A stretch of 64,000 nucleotides of DNA, from contig NZ_LR733520.1 in NCBI RefSeq assembly GCF_902506145.1, forward strand, positions 498,580 through 562,579. The letters run 5' to 3'. A program made the position numbers and the translations under genes. The first letter of the stretch is position 1; the number at the start of each line of letters is the position of its first letter. Origin of the DNA: Burkholderia sp. 8Y. GTDB lineage: Bacteria > Pseudomonadota > Gammaproteobacteria > Burkholderiales > Burkholderiaceae. The notes beneath the pieces are model-generated. The model made no database searches. It worked only from the letters and a program-made list of their open reading frames with translations, and was not told the origin of the DNA. Shown in pieces: positions 1-8,452 of the stretch.

Positions 1-470
1 CCGCAACCGCCGATATCAACTGCAAAGAGCGCGGCGCGGCGAAGGTGCAGGCGTGGCACGACAAGCGCGCGAAGCAACTGGCCGCGACCGTCGGCGCGCT
101 CAAGGACGCAAAGACCGCGACCGCCGATGTCAACGGCAAAGTGGGCGGCGCGGCGAAGGAGCAGGCGTGGCGCGACAAGGACGCGAAGCAACTGGCCGCG
201 AGCGTCGGCGCGCTCAAGGACGCGAAGACCGCGACCGCCGATGTCAACGGCAAAGAGGGCGGCGAGGCGAAGGTGCAGGCGTGTCGCGACGACGGCGCGA
301 AGCAACTGGCCGCGAGCGTCGGCGCGCTCAAGGACACGAAGACCGCGACCGCCGATATCAACGGCAAAGAGGGCGGCGCGGCGAAGGTGCAGGCGTGGCG
401 CGACAAGGACGCGAAGACCGCAAGCGCCGATGTCAACCGCGAAGAGGGCGGCGCGCGCAGAATGCACGGC
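1..470. repeat. 114-bp direct tandem repeat array (left-truncated)
   Basis: The motif CAGGCGTGG/T recurs at positions 48, 162, 276 and 390, a spacing of exactly 114 bp (38 codons). Three units are full length. The fourth has lost about 39 bp in its middle and then decays. The copies differ by scattered substitutions. Because 114 is a multiple of three and stops are rare at this GC, more than one frame stays open through the array. The array continues beyond the left edge, so its copy number is unknown. Confidence 0.95.
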
Positions 471-473
471 TAG
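3..473 (+). CDS. 3' end of a 38-residue-repeat protein, function unknown
   Basis: Partial at the left edge: the frame is already open at base 3 and ends at TAG 471-473. The repeat unit reads approximately KQLAASVGALKDAKTATADV followed by NGKEGGAAKVQAWRDKDA, rich in Ala, Lys, Asp and Gly, with no Cys except in the degenerate parts and no hydrophobic segment. This frame has the G/C-rich third positions of the neighbouring genes, which is why I prefer it to the two other open forward frames. A minus-strand frame that is open to the edge cannot be excluded. The composition suggests a soluble, probably helical or disordered repeat protein. I do not recognise the family and assign no function. Confidence 0.45.
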   Translation, partial: ATADINCKERGAAKVQAWHDKRAKQLAATVGALKDAKTATADVNGKVGGAAKEQAWRDKDAKQLAASVGALKDAKTATADVNGKEGGEAKVQACRDDGAKQLAASVGALKDTKTATADINGKEGGAAKVQAWRDKDAKTASADVNREEGGARRMHG

Positions 474-535
474 CTGTCGCGGCGCGTCCACTCCCACGGC
501 AAAGCCCTGCGACATCAACCCCAAGCCGCCCAAAT

Positions 536-566
536 GCAAAAAAGCCGCTCGATGAGCGGCTTTTTC
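536..566 (-). terminator. Bidirectional hairpin terminator after tRNA-Leu
   Basis: The arms GCCGCTC (544-550) and GAGCGGC (554-560) enclose a 3-base loop, with an A run on the left and T5 on the right. It can therefore end both the leftward tRNA-Leu transcript and the rightward repeat gene. Confidence 0.85.
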
Positions 567-575
567 GTAAATCTC

Positions 576-660
576 TGGTGCCCAGGGCCGGAATCGAACC
601 GGCACGCCTTGCGGCGGGGGATTTTGAGTCCCCTGCGTCTACCAATTTCACCACCTGGGC
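576..660 (-). tRNA. tRNA-Leu (anticodon CAA)
   Basis: The reverse complement folds as an 85-nt class II tRNA. The acceptor arms are GCCCAGG and CCTGGGC, followed by discriminator A and an encoded CCA (576-578). The anticodon stem GGGGA/TCCCC encloses the loop CTCAAAA, giving anticodon CAA, which reads UUG. The T arm carries GGTTCGATTCC. A long variable arm is present, as expected for Leu. It lies just downstream of the substrate-binding-protein gene on the same strand and is followed by the hairpin at 536-566. Confidence 0.96.
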
Positions 661-724
661 ATGCTGAGTCGGCGATTATGACCCAAAACCGCGCGCTCGG
701 CAAGCAGCGGCGGGCGTCCACGAA

Positions 725-1885
725 TCACTGACCGAGATACGTGAACGCGCCGTTGCGAATGACGCCCATCACGCTCGCACGCTGGTCCAGACCGACGTGA
801 TCGCTGGCGCTCGTATTGACGACGCCGTTCGGCACGACCAGTTCATGCGCGTGTTCCAGTTCGGAGCGCAGCGCGACGCGAAATTCCTTCGTTCCCGGCT
901 TGCCGGCTTTGAGCGCGCGCGCCGCGGCGTCCTGAAGGCGCGGATAAACGCCCGCCGCATCGCCGGCGAACTGCGTCACCGTGCCCTTGCCGTACTTGTC
1001 CTCATAAGCGTTGACGAAGGCGAGCGCCGCCTTCTTCGACGGATGATTCGCCGGCAGCGTGCGCGCGACGACCACCGGCTGCGTCGGAAAGAGCGTGCCT
1101 TCCACGTCCTTGCCGCCGAGCTTGATGAACTCCGGCGTCGCGATGCCGTGCGTCTGGTAGATCGCGCCCTTGTAGCCGCGCTCGACGAGCGTGCGCTGCG
1201 GCAGCACCGTCGGCGTGCCCGCGCCCGCGATCAGCACCGCGTCCGGCTTCGCGGACATCAGCTTCAGAACCTGGCCGGTCACGCTCGCGTCCGTGCGGTT
1301 GAAGCGTTCGGTCGCGACAATCCTGATATGGCGAAGATCCGCGAACTTCGTGAATTCGGACAGCCAGCTATCGCCGTAACTGTCCGCAAAGCCGAGGAAT
1401 CCGACCGTCTTCACGCCGTGATTCGACATATAGCGCGTCATCACGTCGGCCATCGCGCGATCGGTCTGCGCCATCTTGAACGCCCAGACTTTCTTGCCTT
1501 CCTGCGGTTCGACGACGGACGCCGAGCCGATCAGCGTGATCATCGGCGTCTGATATTCGGCGACCGGATCGAGCGCCGCGAGCGCCGCCGGCGTGATGTT
1601 CGGCCCGACGATCACGTCGACCTTGTCCTCGGTGATCAGCTTGCGGATGTTGCGCACCGCCGCGCCGGGGTCCGAGCCGTCGTCGAGAATGATGTACTGC
1701 GCGTCCTGCCCGGCGATGGTCTTCGGCCACATCAGCATGGCGTTCTTGCTCGTGATGCCGATGGCCGCAGCAGGCCCGGTGCTCGACAAATCCACGCCCA
1801 CCTTGATCTGGGCGTGCGCGGCGGCGCAGAGCACAGCCAGCGCGGCGCCGGCGGCGAGGCGGCGCGTGAGTTTCGACAACGTCAT
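725..1885 (-). CDS. ABC transporter substrate-binding protein, branched-chain amino acid (LivJ-like) type
   Basis: 386 residues. The start chosen at 1885 has a GGAGA ribosome site 8 bases upstream and begins a clean Sec signal peptide (Lys/Arg N-region, Ala/Leu core, cleavage after AHA at about residue 25). An upstream in-frame ATG at 1927 would put 14 non-signal residues ahead of it. The mature protein starts QIKVGVDLSSTGPAAAIG, the typical opening of periplasmic binding protein family 6, and keeps the two-lobe LivJ layout. The ligand cannot be told from sequence. No permease or ATPase genes lie beside it, so it either works with a transporter encoded elsewhere or has a sensory role. It lies between cysB and tRNA-Leu on the minus strand; a link to sulfur compounds is only a guess from position. 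Confidence 0.85.
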   Translation of the reverse strand: MTLSKLTRRLAAGAALAVLCAAAHAQIKVGVDLSSTGPAAAIGITSKNAMLMWPKTIAGQDAQYIILDDGSDPGAAVRNIRKLITEDKVDVIVGPNITPAALAALDPVAEYQTPMITLIGSASVVEPQEGKKVWAFKMAQTDRAMADVMTRYMSNHGVKTVGFLGFADSYGDSWLSEFTKFADLRHIRIVATERFNRTDASVTGQVLKLMSAKPDAVLIAGAGTPTVLPQRTLVERGYKGAIYQTHGIATPEFIKLGGKDVEGTLFPTQPVVVARTLPANHPSKKAALAFVNAYEDKYGKGTVTQFAGDAAGVYPRLQDAAARALKAGKPGTKEFRVALRSELEHAHELVVPNGVVNTSASDHVGLDQRASVMGVIRNGAFTYLGQ

Positions 1886-1940
1886 CGGAAAGGTCTCCAG
1901 GAAAGTTCGTGTTCTTGTGGGCGGCATTGCGCCGCCGCCT

Positions 1941-2882
1941 TTAGAGTTCGTAGCTTTCGTGCTCGCCGGAAAGCGCCTGCTCGATCAGCTTGCGGTTCAT
2001 CGACGGCGACAGCAGTTCGACGAGCGTGTACACATAGCTGCGCAGATAGGCGCCTTGCTTGAGCGCGAGCCGCGTGACGTTCGTGCCGAAGAGATGCCCG
2101 ACCGGCATCGCGCGCAGATGACGGTCGCGCTCGGGATTAAACGCGATATCCGCCATGATTCCGACGCCGAGGCCCAGTTCGACGTAAGTCTTGATGACGT
2201 CCGCGTCGATGGCTTCGAGCACGATATCCGGGGTCAGATTGCGCAGATGGAACGCGTGATTGATCTTAGTGCGCCCCGCGAACGCCGCCTCGTACGTGAT
2301 GAGCGGGTACTGCACGAGGTCGTCCAGCGTGAGCTGCTTGCGTTCCAGCAGCGGATGGTCGGGCAGCATGACCGCGAGATGCTGCCACTGGAAGCAGGGC
2401 AGCGACACCAGTTCCTTATAGTTCGCGACGGCTTCGGTCGCGATGGCGATGTCCGCCTGATCGTGGATGACCATTTCGGCGACCTGCGTCGGACTGCCTT
2501 GCAGGATCGACAAATGCACCTTCGGGAAGCGTTTCTTGAATTCCGCGATGGCCGCGGGCAGCGAGTAGCGCGCCTGCGTGTGCGTCGCCGCGATCACGAG
2601 ATTGCCCTGATCCTGCGCCGCGTAATCCTTGCCGACGCGCTTCAAGCTCTCCACTTCCTGCAGGATTTTCTCGACCGAAGCGAGAATGATGCGCCCCGGC
2701 TCGGTCAGCGACCGCACCCGCTTGCCGTGCCGCGTGAAGATTTCGACGCCCAGCTCGTCTTCCAGCTCGATGATCGCCTTTGACACGCCCGGCTGCGATG
2801 TGAATAGCGCCTTCGCCGCTTCCGTCAGGTTGAAGTTCTGCCGCACGGCCTCGCGCACGAAGCGGAACTGATGCAGATTCAT
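1941..2882 (-). CDS. cysB: CysB-type LysR transcriptional regulator of sulfur assimilation
   Basis: 313 residues, close to the usual CysB length of about 320. The N-terminal winged HTH (about 1-60) contains NLTEAAKALFTSQPGVSKAI. The effector domain (about 90-300) has the CysB-like stretches THTQARY and GSPTQVAEMV, the ligand-binding threonine/glutamine regions of this subfamily. CysB/Cbl proteins activate sulfate-assimilation operons in response to N-acetylserine or O-acetylserine when reduced sulfur is scarce. It is transcribed divergently from cysI across a 217-bp AT-rich gap, the classical arrangement of a LysR regulator and its target, so control of the cysI operon and autoregulation are both likely. 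Confidence 0.93.
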   Translation of the reverse strand: MNLHQFRFVREAVRQNFNLTEAAKALFTSQPGVSKAIIELEDELGVEIFTRHGKRVRSLTEPGRIILASVEKILQEVESLKRVGKDYAAQDQGNLVIAATHTQARYSLPAAIAEFKKRFPKVHLSILQGSPTQVAEMVIHDQADIAIATEAVANYKELVSLPCFQWQHLAVMLPDHPLLERKQLTLDDLVQYPLITYEAAFAGRTKINHAFHLRNLTPDIVLEAIDADVIKTYVELGLGVGIMADIAFNPERDRHLRAMPVGHLFGTNVTRLALKQGAYLRSYVYTLVELLSPSMNRKLIEQALSGEHESYEL

Positions 2883-3099
2883 TTATAACCCACGCGCATA
2901 TCAAAGTAATTTTTCAGTCGTTTGCAATATATAGCAGGTTTATTACTATCAGTCCAATTTTTCCAATATCCATAGCTGTTTTCGTCATGAGCAAATAAGC
3001 GTTCCGTCTGAACGCTGCGCGCTTCGGCGAATCAATGGATATCTGACGCACGGCGTGACCTAGGACGCCGGCGGCTAAACAAAAACTTGGGGCCCCCGA
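2883..3099. promoter_or_regulatory. Divergent cysB/cysI promoter region, probable CysB operator
   Basis: This 217-bp gap is markedly AT-rich from about 2887 to 2995, unlike almost every other gap here. It holds TATATAG and TTTATTACTAT tracts, as expected for CysB sites, which are AT-rich and poorly conserved. I could not fix individual -10/-35 boxes. The cysI ribosome site is a weak GGGG just before ATG 3100. Confidence 0.45.
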
Positions 3100-4776
3100 A
3101 TGTACCAATACGATCAGATCGACCAGCGAATCGTTGACGAACGAGTCGCGCAGTACGCCGATCAGGTGCGCCGGCGTCTGTCGGGCGAATTGAGCGAGGA
3201 AGAGTTCCGTCCGCTGCGGCTGCAAAACGGCCTGTACATGCAGCGTCACGCGTACATGCATCGCATCGCGATTCCGTACGGCAACCTGCGCTCCGACCAG
3301 TTGCGCGTGCTCGCCACCATCGCGCGGGAGCACGACCGCGGCTACGGCCACTTCTCGACGCGCACGAACATCCAGTTCAACTGGATCGAACTCGAGGAAA
3401 CGCCGGAAATCCTGCGCAAGCTGGCGTCGGTGCAAATGCACGCGATCCAGACCTCGGGCAACTGCATCCGCAACATCACGGCGGACCAGTTCGCGGGCGT
3501 CGCGCCGGATGAAGCCGTCGATCCGCGTCCTTGGGCTGAAATCCTGCGCCAGTGGTCCACGTTCCATCCGGAATTCGCGTGGCTGCCGCGCAAGTTCAAG
3601 ATCGCGGTGTGCGGCTCGGCGGAAGACCGCGCGGCCGTGCAGATTCACGATCTCGGCGTGTATCTGAAGAAGAACGCAGAGGGCGAAGTCGTCGCGAGCA
3701 TTCTCGCGGGCGGCGGGCTCGGTCGCACGCCGATCATCGGCGCGGTCATCAAGGAAGATCTGCCGTGGCGGCATCTGCTGACGTACTGCGAAGCCGTGCT
3801 GCGCGTCTACAACCGCTACGGCCGCCGCGACAACATGTACAAGGCGCGTATCAAGATTCTCGTGAAGGCGCTGTCGCCCGAGAAGTTCGCGAAGCAGGTC
3901 GAAGAAGAGTGGCAGCATCTGAAGGACGGCCCCTCGACGCTCACGCAGGACGAAGTCGAGCGCGTGTCGAAGTTCTTCGCGCCGCCCGCGTACGAAAAGC
4001 TCGCGGACACGGATGCCTCGTATGAGAAGCATCTGATCGAAAGCAAGCCGTTCGCGCGCTGGATCGAGCGCAACGTGCGCCCGCACAAGATTCCGGGCTA
4101 CGCGGCGGTCACGCTGTCGCTGAAGCCGACGGGCATTGCGCCGGGCGACGCCACCGACAAGCAGATGGACGAAGTCGCCAATCTCGCCGACGAGTTTTCC
4201 TTCGGCGAAATCCGCGTGTCGCACGAGCAGAACCTGATTCTCGCCAACGTGAAGAAGCGCGACCTGTACGCCATCTGGGAGCGCGCGAAGGCAATCGGTT
4301 TCGCGAGCGCGAACATCGGCTTGCTGACGGACATCATCTCGTGCCCGGGCGGCGATTTCTGCTCGCTCGCGAATGCGAAGTCGATCCCGATCGCGCAGGC
4401 GATCCAGCAACGCTTCGACGACGCCGACTATGTCTACGACCTGGGCGACCTGTCGATCAACATTTCGGGCTGCATGAACGCGTGCGGTCATCATCACGTC
4501 GGCAACATCGGCGTGCTGGGCGTCGATAAGGACGGCTCCGAGTGGTATCAGGTGACGCTCGGCGGCGAGCAAAGCTCGGGCGCGACCGGCGCGCATCTCG
4601 GCAAGGTCATCGGGCCGTCGTTCTCGGCGCATGAGATGCCGGACGTGGTGTCGAGCGTGATCGACACCTTCGTCGACAACCGCATGGAAGGCGAGCGTTT
4701 CATCGAGACGTTCGGCCGCATCGGCATCGCGCCGTTCAAGGAGCGCGTGTACGCAGCGCGCCAAGCCCACGCTTAA
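3100..4776 (+). CDS. cysI: Sulfite reductase hemoprotein (nitrite/sulfite reductase family)
   Basis: 558 residues. It carries the siroheme-[4Fe-4S] cysteine pattern Cys415-x5-Cys421 (SCPGGDFCS) and Cys458-x3-Cys462 (GCMNACGHHH), as in CysI and NirA. Two ferredoxin-like half domains and two siroheme domains fit the length. Context settles sulfite over nitrite: it is the first gene of an operon with DUF934, cysH, cysD and cysN, and the regulator CysB is divergent. It catalyses the six-electron reduction of sulfite to sulfide. There is no cysJ flavoprotein gene in the window, so the electron donor is probably ferredoxin-like or encoded elsewhere. Confidence 0.95.
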   Translation: MYQYDQIDQRIVDERVAQYADQVRRRLSGELSEEEFRPLRLQNGLYMQRHAYMHRIAIPYGNLRSDQLRVLATIAREHDRGYGHFSTRTNIQFNWIELEETPEILRKLASVQMHAIQTSGNCIRNITADQFAGVAPDEAVDPRPWAEILRQWSTFHPEFAWLPRKFKIAVCGSAEDRAAVQIHDLGVYLKKNAEGEVVASILAGGGLGRTPIIGAVIKEDLPWRHLLTYCEAVLRVYNRYGRRDNMYKARIKILVKALSPEKFAKQVEEEWQHLKDGPSTLTQDEVERVSKFFAPPAYEKLADTDASYEKHLIESKPFARWIERNVRPHKIPGYAAVTLSLKPTGIAPGDATDKQMDEVANLADEFSFGEIRVSHEQNLILANVKKRDLYAIWERAKAIGFASANIGLLTDIISCPGGDFCSLANAKSIPIAQAIQQRFDDADYVYDLGDLSINISGCMNACGHHHVGNIGVLGVDKDGSEWYQVTLGGEQSSGATGAHLGKVIGPSFSAHEMPDVVSSVIDTFVDNRMEGERFIETFGRIGIAPFKERVYAARQAHA

Positions 4777-4786
4777 GGATCTGCAG

Positions 4787-5326
4787 ATGACGTTGATTAT
4801 CAAGAACCGCGCGGTCGTCGAAGACGATTTCACCGTCGTGCGCGCGGGCGACGACGGCGTGCTCCCGGCAGCCGATGCGCTTCCCGCCGGCAAGGTGATC
4901 GTGCCGTTCGCGCTTTGGAAGGACGCGAAGGACTCGCTCGTAGCATCGCGTGCGAAGGAATCGCTCGGCGTGTGGCTCGCGCCTGACGACGAACCCGCCG
5001 ATCTCGCGCCTGACTTCGACAAAATCGCCGTGATCGCGGTCGATTTCCCGGTATTCCGCGATGGCCGCGGCTTTTCCATCGGCCGTCTGCTGCGCGAGCG
5101 ATACAACTGGACGGGCGAATTGCGCGCCATCGGCGACGTGCTGCGCGATCAGGTGTTCTTCCATCACCGCTGCGGCTTCGACGCCTTCGCCGTGCGCGCG
5201 GACAAGGACATTCACGACGCGCTCAACGCGTTCAACGAATTCACCGAGCTGTATCAGGGCGCGAACGACAATCCGGAACCGCTGTTCCGCCGCCGCGCCG
5301 CGGTGCTCGCCACGCTCGGAGCCTGA
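4787..5326 (+). CDS. DUF934 family protein of the cysteine-biosynthesis operon
   Basis: 179 residues, soluble, no signal peptide. DUF934 proteins regularly sit between cysI and cysH in proteobacteria and are annotated as probable oxidoreductases needed for cysteine synthesis. The central part has GRGFSIGRLLRERYNWTGEL and the later FFHHRCGFDAFAVR, both typical of the family. It begins 10 bp after cysI and ends 3 bp before cysH, so it is co-transcribed. It has no cysteine pattern for an iron-sulfur cluster. A role helping electron delivery to sulfite reductase is an inference from position only. Confidence 0.88.
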   Translation: MTLIIKNRAVVEDDFTVVRAGDDGVLPAADALPAGKVIVPFALWKDAKDSLVASRAKESLGVWLAPDDEPADLAPDFDKIAVIAVDFPVFRDGRGFSIGRLLRERYNWTGELRAIGDVLRDQVFFHHRCGFDAFAVRADKDIHDALNAFNEFTELYQGANDNPEPLFRRRAAVLATLGA

Positions 5327-5329
5327 GGC

Positions 5330-6061
5330 ATGACGCCAGAATTGCAAGCCAAGGTTGAACGCCTCGACGCGCTGCTGGATTCCATCGCAGCGCGCCACGA
5401 GCGCGTCAAGCTAGCCAGCAGCCTTGCCGCCGAAGACATGGTGCTCACGCACGCGATTCTTTCGCGCAAGGTCGGCATCGGCATTTTTTCGCTGAACACG
5501 GGGCGCCTGCACGCGGAAACGCTCGGCATGATCGACCGCGTGAAAGAACGCTACGGCTACGACATCGAGCAGCTTCATCCGCTGGCCGATGCTGTCGATG
5601 CGTACGTGCGCGATCACGGCCTGAACGCGTTTTACGAGAGCATCGACTTGCGCAAGAGCTGCTGCCATATCCGCAAGGTGGAGCCGCTCAACCGCGCGCT
5701 CGCCGATGTCTCCGCGTGGGTCACGGGCCAGCGCCGCGAGCAGTCGGTGACGCGCGCCGAACTGCACGAGGAAGAGCATGACGCGCCGCGCGGCATCGCG
5801 AAGTTCAATCCGCTCGCGGACTGGACCGAAACGGACGTGTGGGACTACCTCAAGGCGTTCGACGTGTCGGTGAATCCGCTGCATGCGCGCGGCTATCCGA
5901 GCATCGGCTGCGAGCCGTGCACGCGCGCCGTGCGTCCCGGCGAGGACAGCCGCGCGGGCCGCTGGTGGTGGGAATCGCGCGATACGAAAGAATGCGGCCT
6001 GCACATGACGAATATCAGCAGCATCAAGATCGTCGAGGAAGCGCCAAGCTCCGCGATCTGA
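5330..6061 (+). CDS. cysH: Assimilatory adenylyl-sulfate (APS) reductase
   Basis: 243 residues of the PAPS/APS reductase family. Two cysteine pairs, Cys111-Cys112 (SCCHIRKVEPL) and Cys194/Cys197 (GCEPCTR), form the [4Fe-4S] site that marks APS-specific enzymes; PAPS-specific enzymes lack it. The C-terminal ECGLH holds the catalytic cysteine that forms the S-sulfo intermediate. It therefore reduces APS directly to sulfite with thioredoxin, which fits the absence of an APS kinase (cysC) gene or a CysC fusion in this operon. It is tightly packed after DUF934 and before cysD. Confidence 0.94.
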   Translation: MTPELQAKVERLDALLDSIAARHERVKLASSLAAEDMVLTHAILSRKVGIGIFSLNTGRLHAETLGMIDRVKERYGYDIEQLHPLADAVDAYVRDHGLNAFYESIDLRKSCCHIRKVEPLNRALADVSAWVTGQRREQSVTRAELHEEEHDAPRGIAKFNPLADWTETDVWDYLKAFDVSVNPLHARGYPSIGCEPCTRAVRPGEDSRAGRWWWESRDTKECGLHMTNISSIKIVEEAPSSAI

Positions 6062-6141
6062 CAAGGCGCACAGACGCCGGCTGAACCCTGTTACTGAACG
6101 CGGCCTGGCGAACCATGCCGCACAAAAAAGGATCGACGAAC

Positions 6142-7104
6142 ATGAGCACCACGCTCGACCCCAACGTCACTGCCCCGATCGTCAATCAGGCGACGCGGAT
6201 GGACCATCTCGACTGGCTCGAAGCCGAGTCGATCCACATCCTGCGCGAACTCGTCGCGGAGTGCAGCAAGCCCGCGCTGCTGTTCTCGGGCGGCAAGGAT
6301 TCGGTCGTCGTGCTGCATCTGGCGCTCAAGGCCTTCGGTCTCGGCGCGGGCCGCAAGACGGTGCTGCCGTTTCCGCTCGTGCATATCGACACGGGCCACA
6401 ACTTCCAGGAAGTGATCGACTTCCGCGACCGCCGCGCGGCGGAAATCGGCGCGGAACTGGTCGTCGGCCATGTCGAGGATTCCATCAGGAAGGGCACCGT
6501 GCGCCTGCGCCGCGAAACGGATTCGCGCAACGCCGCGCAAGCGGTGACGCTCCTCGAAACGATCGAGCAATACGGCTACACGGCGATGATCGGCGGCGCG
6601 CGCCGCGACGAAGAGAAGGCCCGCGCGAAGGAGCGCATCTTCTCGTTCCGCGACGAATTCGGCCAGTGGGACCCGAAGGCGCAGCGCCCGGAACTGTGGA
6701 GCATCTATAACGCGCGTCTGCATGCGGGCGAGCATCTGCGCGTGTTCCCGATTTCGAACTGGACCGAGCTCGACGTGTGGCAGTACATCGCGCGCGAGAA
6801 GCTCGAACTGCCGTCCATCTACTACGCGCACGAACGCGAAATCGTGCGCCGCAACGGGCTGCTCGTGCCGGTGACGCCGCTCACGCCGGTGCGCGAAGGC
6901 GAGACGCCGGAGATCGCGCAAGTGCGCTTCCGCACGGTCGGCGATATCAGCTGCACGTGCCCGGTGGCGAGCGACGCCGACGACGTCGAGAAGATCATCG
7001 CGGAAACGGCCGTGACCGAGATTACCGAGCGGGGCGCGACTCGCATGGACGACCAAGCGTCCGAAGCCGCGATGGAACAGCGCAAGAAGCAAGGTTATTT
7101 CTAA
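6142..7104 (+). CDS. cysD: Sulfate adenylyltransferase subunit 2
   Basis: 320 residues. ATG 6142 follows AAAAAAGGATC at good spacing; the upstream in-frame ATG 6115 has no ribosome site. The PP-loop SGGKDS is at about residues 49-54 and binds ATP. The family features PFPLVHIDTGHNF and GGARRDEEKARAKERI, and the C-terminal GYF ending, are present. With the GTPase CysN it makes APS from sulfate and ATP in the cytoplasm. It lies between cysH and cysN with a 28-bp gap to cysN. Confidence 0.96.
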   Translation: MSTTLDPNVTAPIVNQATRMDHLDWLEAESIHILRELVAECSKPALLFSGGKDSVVVLHLALKAFGLGAGRKTVLPFPLVHIDTGHNFQEVIDFRDRRAAEIGAELVVGHVEDSIRKGTVRLRRETDSRNAAQAVTLLETIEQYGYTAMIGGARRDEEKARAKERIFSFRDEFGQWDPKAQRPELWSIYNARLHAGEHLRVFPISNWTELDVWQYIAREKLELPSIYYAHEREIVRRNGLLVPVTPLTPVREGETPEIAQVRFRTVGDISCTCPVASDADDVEKIIAETAVTEITERGATRMDDQASEAAMEQRKKQGYF

Positions 7105-7132
7105 GCATCACGCTCCAAGGAACCAACGAATC

Positions 7133-8446
7133 ATGAGCATCTATCAAGCGGAAGACCTGGGCGTGTTGCGCTTCATCACGGCGGGCAGCGTCGACGACGG
7201 CAAGAGCACGCTGATCGGCCGCCTGCTGTACGACAGCAAGGCGGTCCTGTCCGACCAGTTGTCGGCGATCTCGCGCGCCAAAAACAAGCGCACCGTCGGC
7301 GATGAAATCGACCTGTCGCTGCTCACGGACGGCCTCGAAGCCGAACGCGAGCAGGGCATCACGATCGACGTCGCGTATCGCTATTTCGCGACGGCGAAGC
7401 GCAAGTTCATCATCGCGGACACGCCGGGCCACGAGCAGTACACGCGCAACATGGTGACGGGCGCATCGACGGCGCACGCCGCGATCATTCTCGTCGACGC
7501 GACGCGCGTCACCTTCGAGAACGGCGAAGCGCAACTGCTGCCGCAGACCAAGCGCCACAGCGCCATCGTGAAGCTGCTCGGCTTGCAGCACGTGATCGTC
7601 GCGATCAACAAGATGGATCTGGTCGAATACAGCGAGACGCGCTTCAACGAGATCCGCGATGCGTACGTCGCGCTTGCGCGCCAGCTCGGTCTCGAGCATG
7701 TGCGCTTCGTGCCGGTTTCGGCGCTGAAGGGCGACAACATCGTGAGCGCGAGCGAACGCATGCCGTGGTACGCGGGCGAGCCGCTGCTCGATCTGCTCGA
7801 ATTGCTGCCGGTCGCGCAGCCGAACGATCAGGCGCTGCGCTTTCCGGTGCAATGGGTCGCGCGCCAGGACGGCTCGCAGGCCGACGACTTCCGCGGCTAC
7901 ATGGGCCGCGTCGAGGCGGGTGAAGTGCGCGTGGGCGACGCGATCAACGTGCTGCCGGCGAATCGCCAGGCGACGGTCGCGGAAATCATCGCGCCGGTGC
8001 CGGGCGGCGTCGCGCCGGTGGATCGCGCGTTCGCGGGTCAGACCGTGACGATCCGTCTGACCGAAGACGTGGACGTGTCGCGCGGCGATACGTTCGTCCC
8101 GGCGACGGCGGCCGTCGCGCCTGCGAAGAAGCTCGAAGCCGATCTCTGCTGGTTCGACGAAGAGCCGCTTTCGCCGCAGCGCAAATATCTGCTGAAGCAG
8201 ACGACCAACACCGTGTTCGCGCGCGTCGGCGCAGTGAAGCAGGTGTTGGACGTGCATACGCTGTCGCATTCGGTGGATCGCACGACGCTTGCGATGAACG
8301 ACATCGGCCGCGTGGCGCTCACGCTGCAAAAGCCGATCGTCGCGGACGAGTACGATACGCATCAGGGCACCGGCGCATTCGTGCTGATCGACGAGGCGAC
8401 GCATCACACGGTCGCGGCCGGTATGATTCGTGAAATCGCGGCTTGA
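7133..8446 (+). CDS. cysN: Sulfate adenylyltransferase subunit 1 (GTPase)
   Basis: 437 residues with an EF-Tu-like GTPase domain: P-loop GSVDDGKST at about 18-26, then DTPGHEQYTRNM and NKMDL, followed by two beta-barrel domains. GTP hydrolysis drives APS formation by the CysD partner. The length matches a stand-alone CysN with no C-terminal APS kinase, consistent with an APS-reducing CysH. AAGGA precedes ATG 7133. Seven bases separate it from the SUMT gene, so the two are probably co-transcribed. Confidence 0.96.
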   Translation: MSIYQAEDLGVLRFITAGSVDDGKSTLIGRLLYDSKAVLSDQLSAISRAKNKRTVGDEIDLSLLTDGLEAEREQGITIDVAYRYFATAKRKFIIADTPGHEQYTRNMVTGASTAHAAIILVDATRVTFENGEAQLLPQTKRHSAIVKLLGLQHVIVAINKMDLVEYSETRFNEIRDAYVALARQLGLEHVRFVPVSALKGDNIVSASERMPWYAGEPLLDLLELLPVAQPNDQALRFPVQWVARQDGSQADDFRGYMGRVEAGEVRVGDAINVLPANRQATVAEIIAPVPGGVAPVDRAFAGQTVTIRLTEDVDVSRGDTFVPATAAVAPAKKLEADLCWFDEEPLSPQRKYLLKQTTNTVFARVGAVKQVLDVHTLSHSVDRTTLAMNDIGRVALTLQKPIVADEYDTHQGTGAFVLIDEATHHTVAAGMIREIAA

Positions 8447-8452
8447 TGCCTG

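Noticed and set aside
576-660. tRNA-Leu as the attachment site of an integrated island
   Set aside because: No integrase gene and no second copy of the tRNA 3' end were seen in the window.
53-667. Long rightward ORF through the repeat array and across the tRNA
   Set aside because: It is a different frame from the GC3-favoured one, crosses the terminator and tRNA-Leu, and is Arg/Gly-rich as expected from a shadow frame.
2914-5130. 738-codon leftward ORF opposite cysI
   Set aside because: Antisense shadow of cysI and DUF934 with Arg-rich composition and no motif; such long shadows are common in this high-GC sequence.
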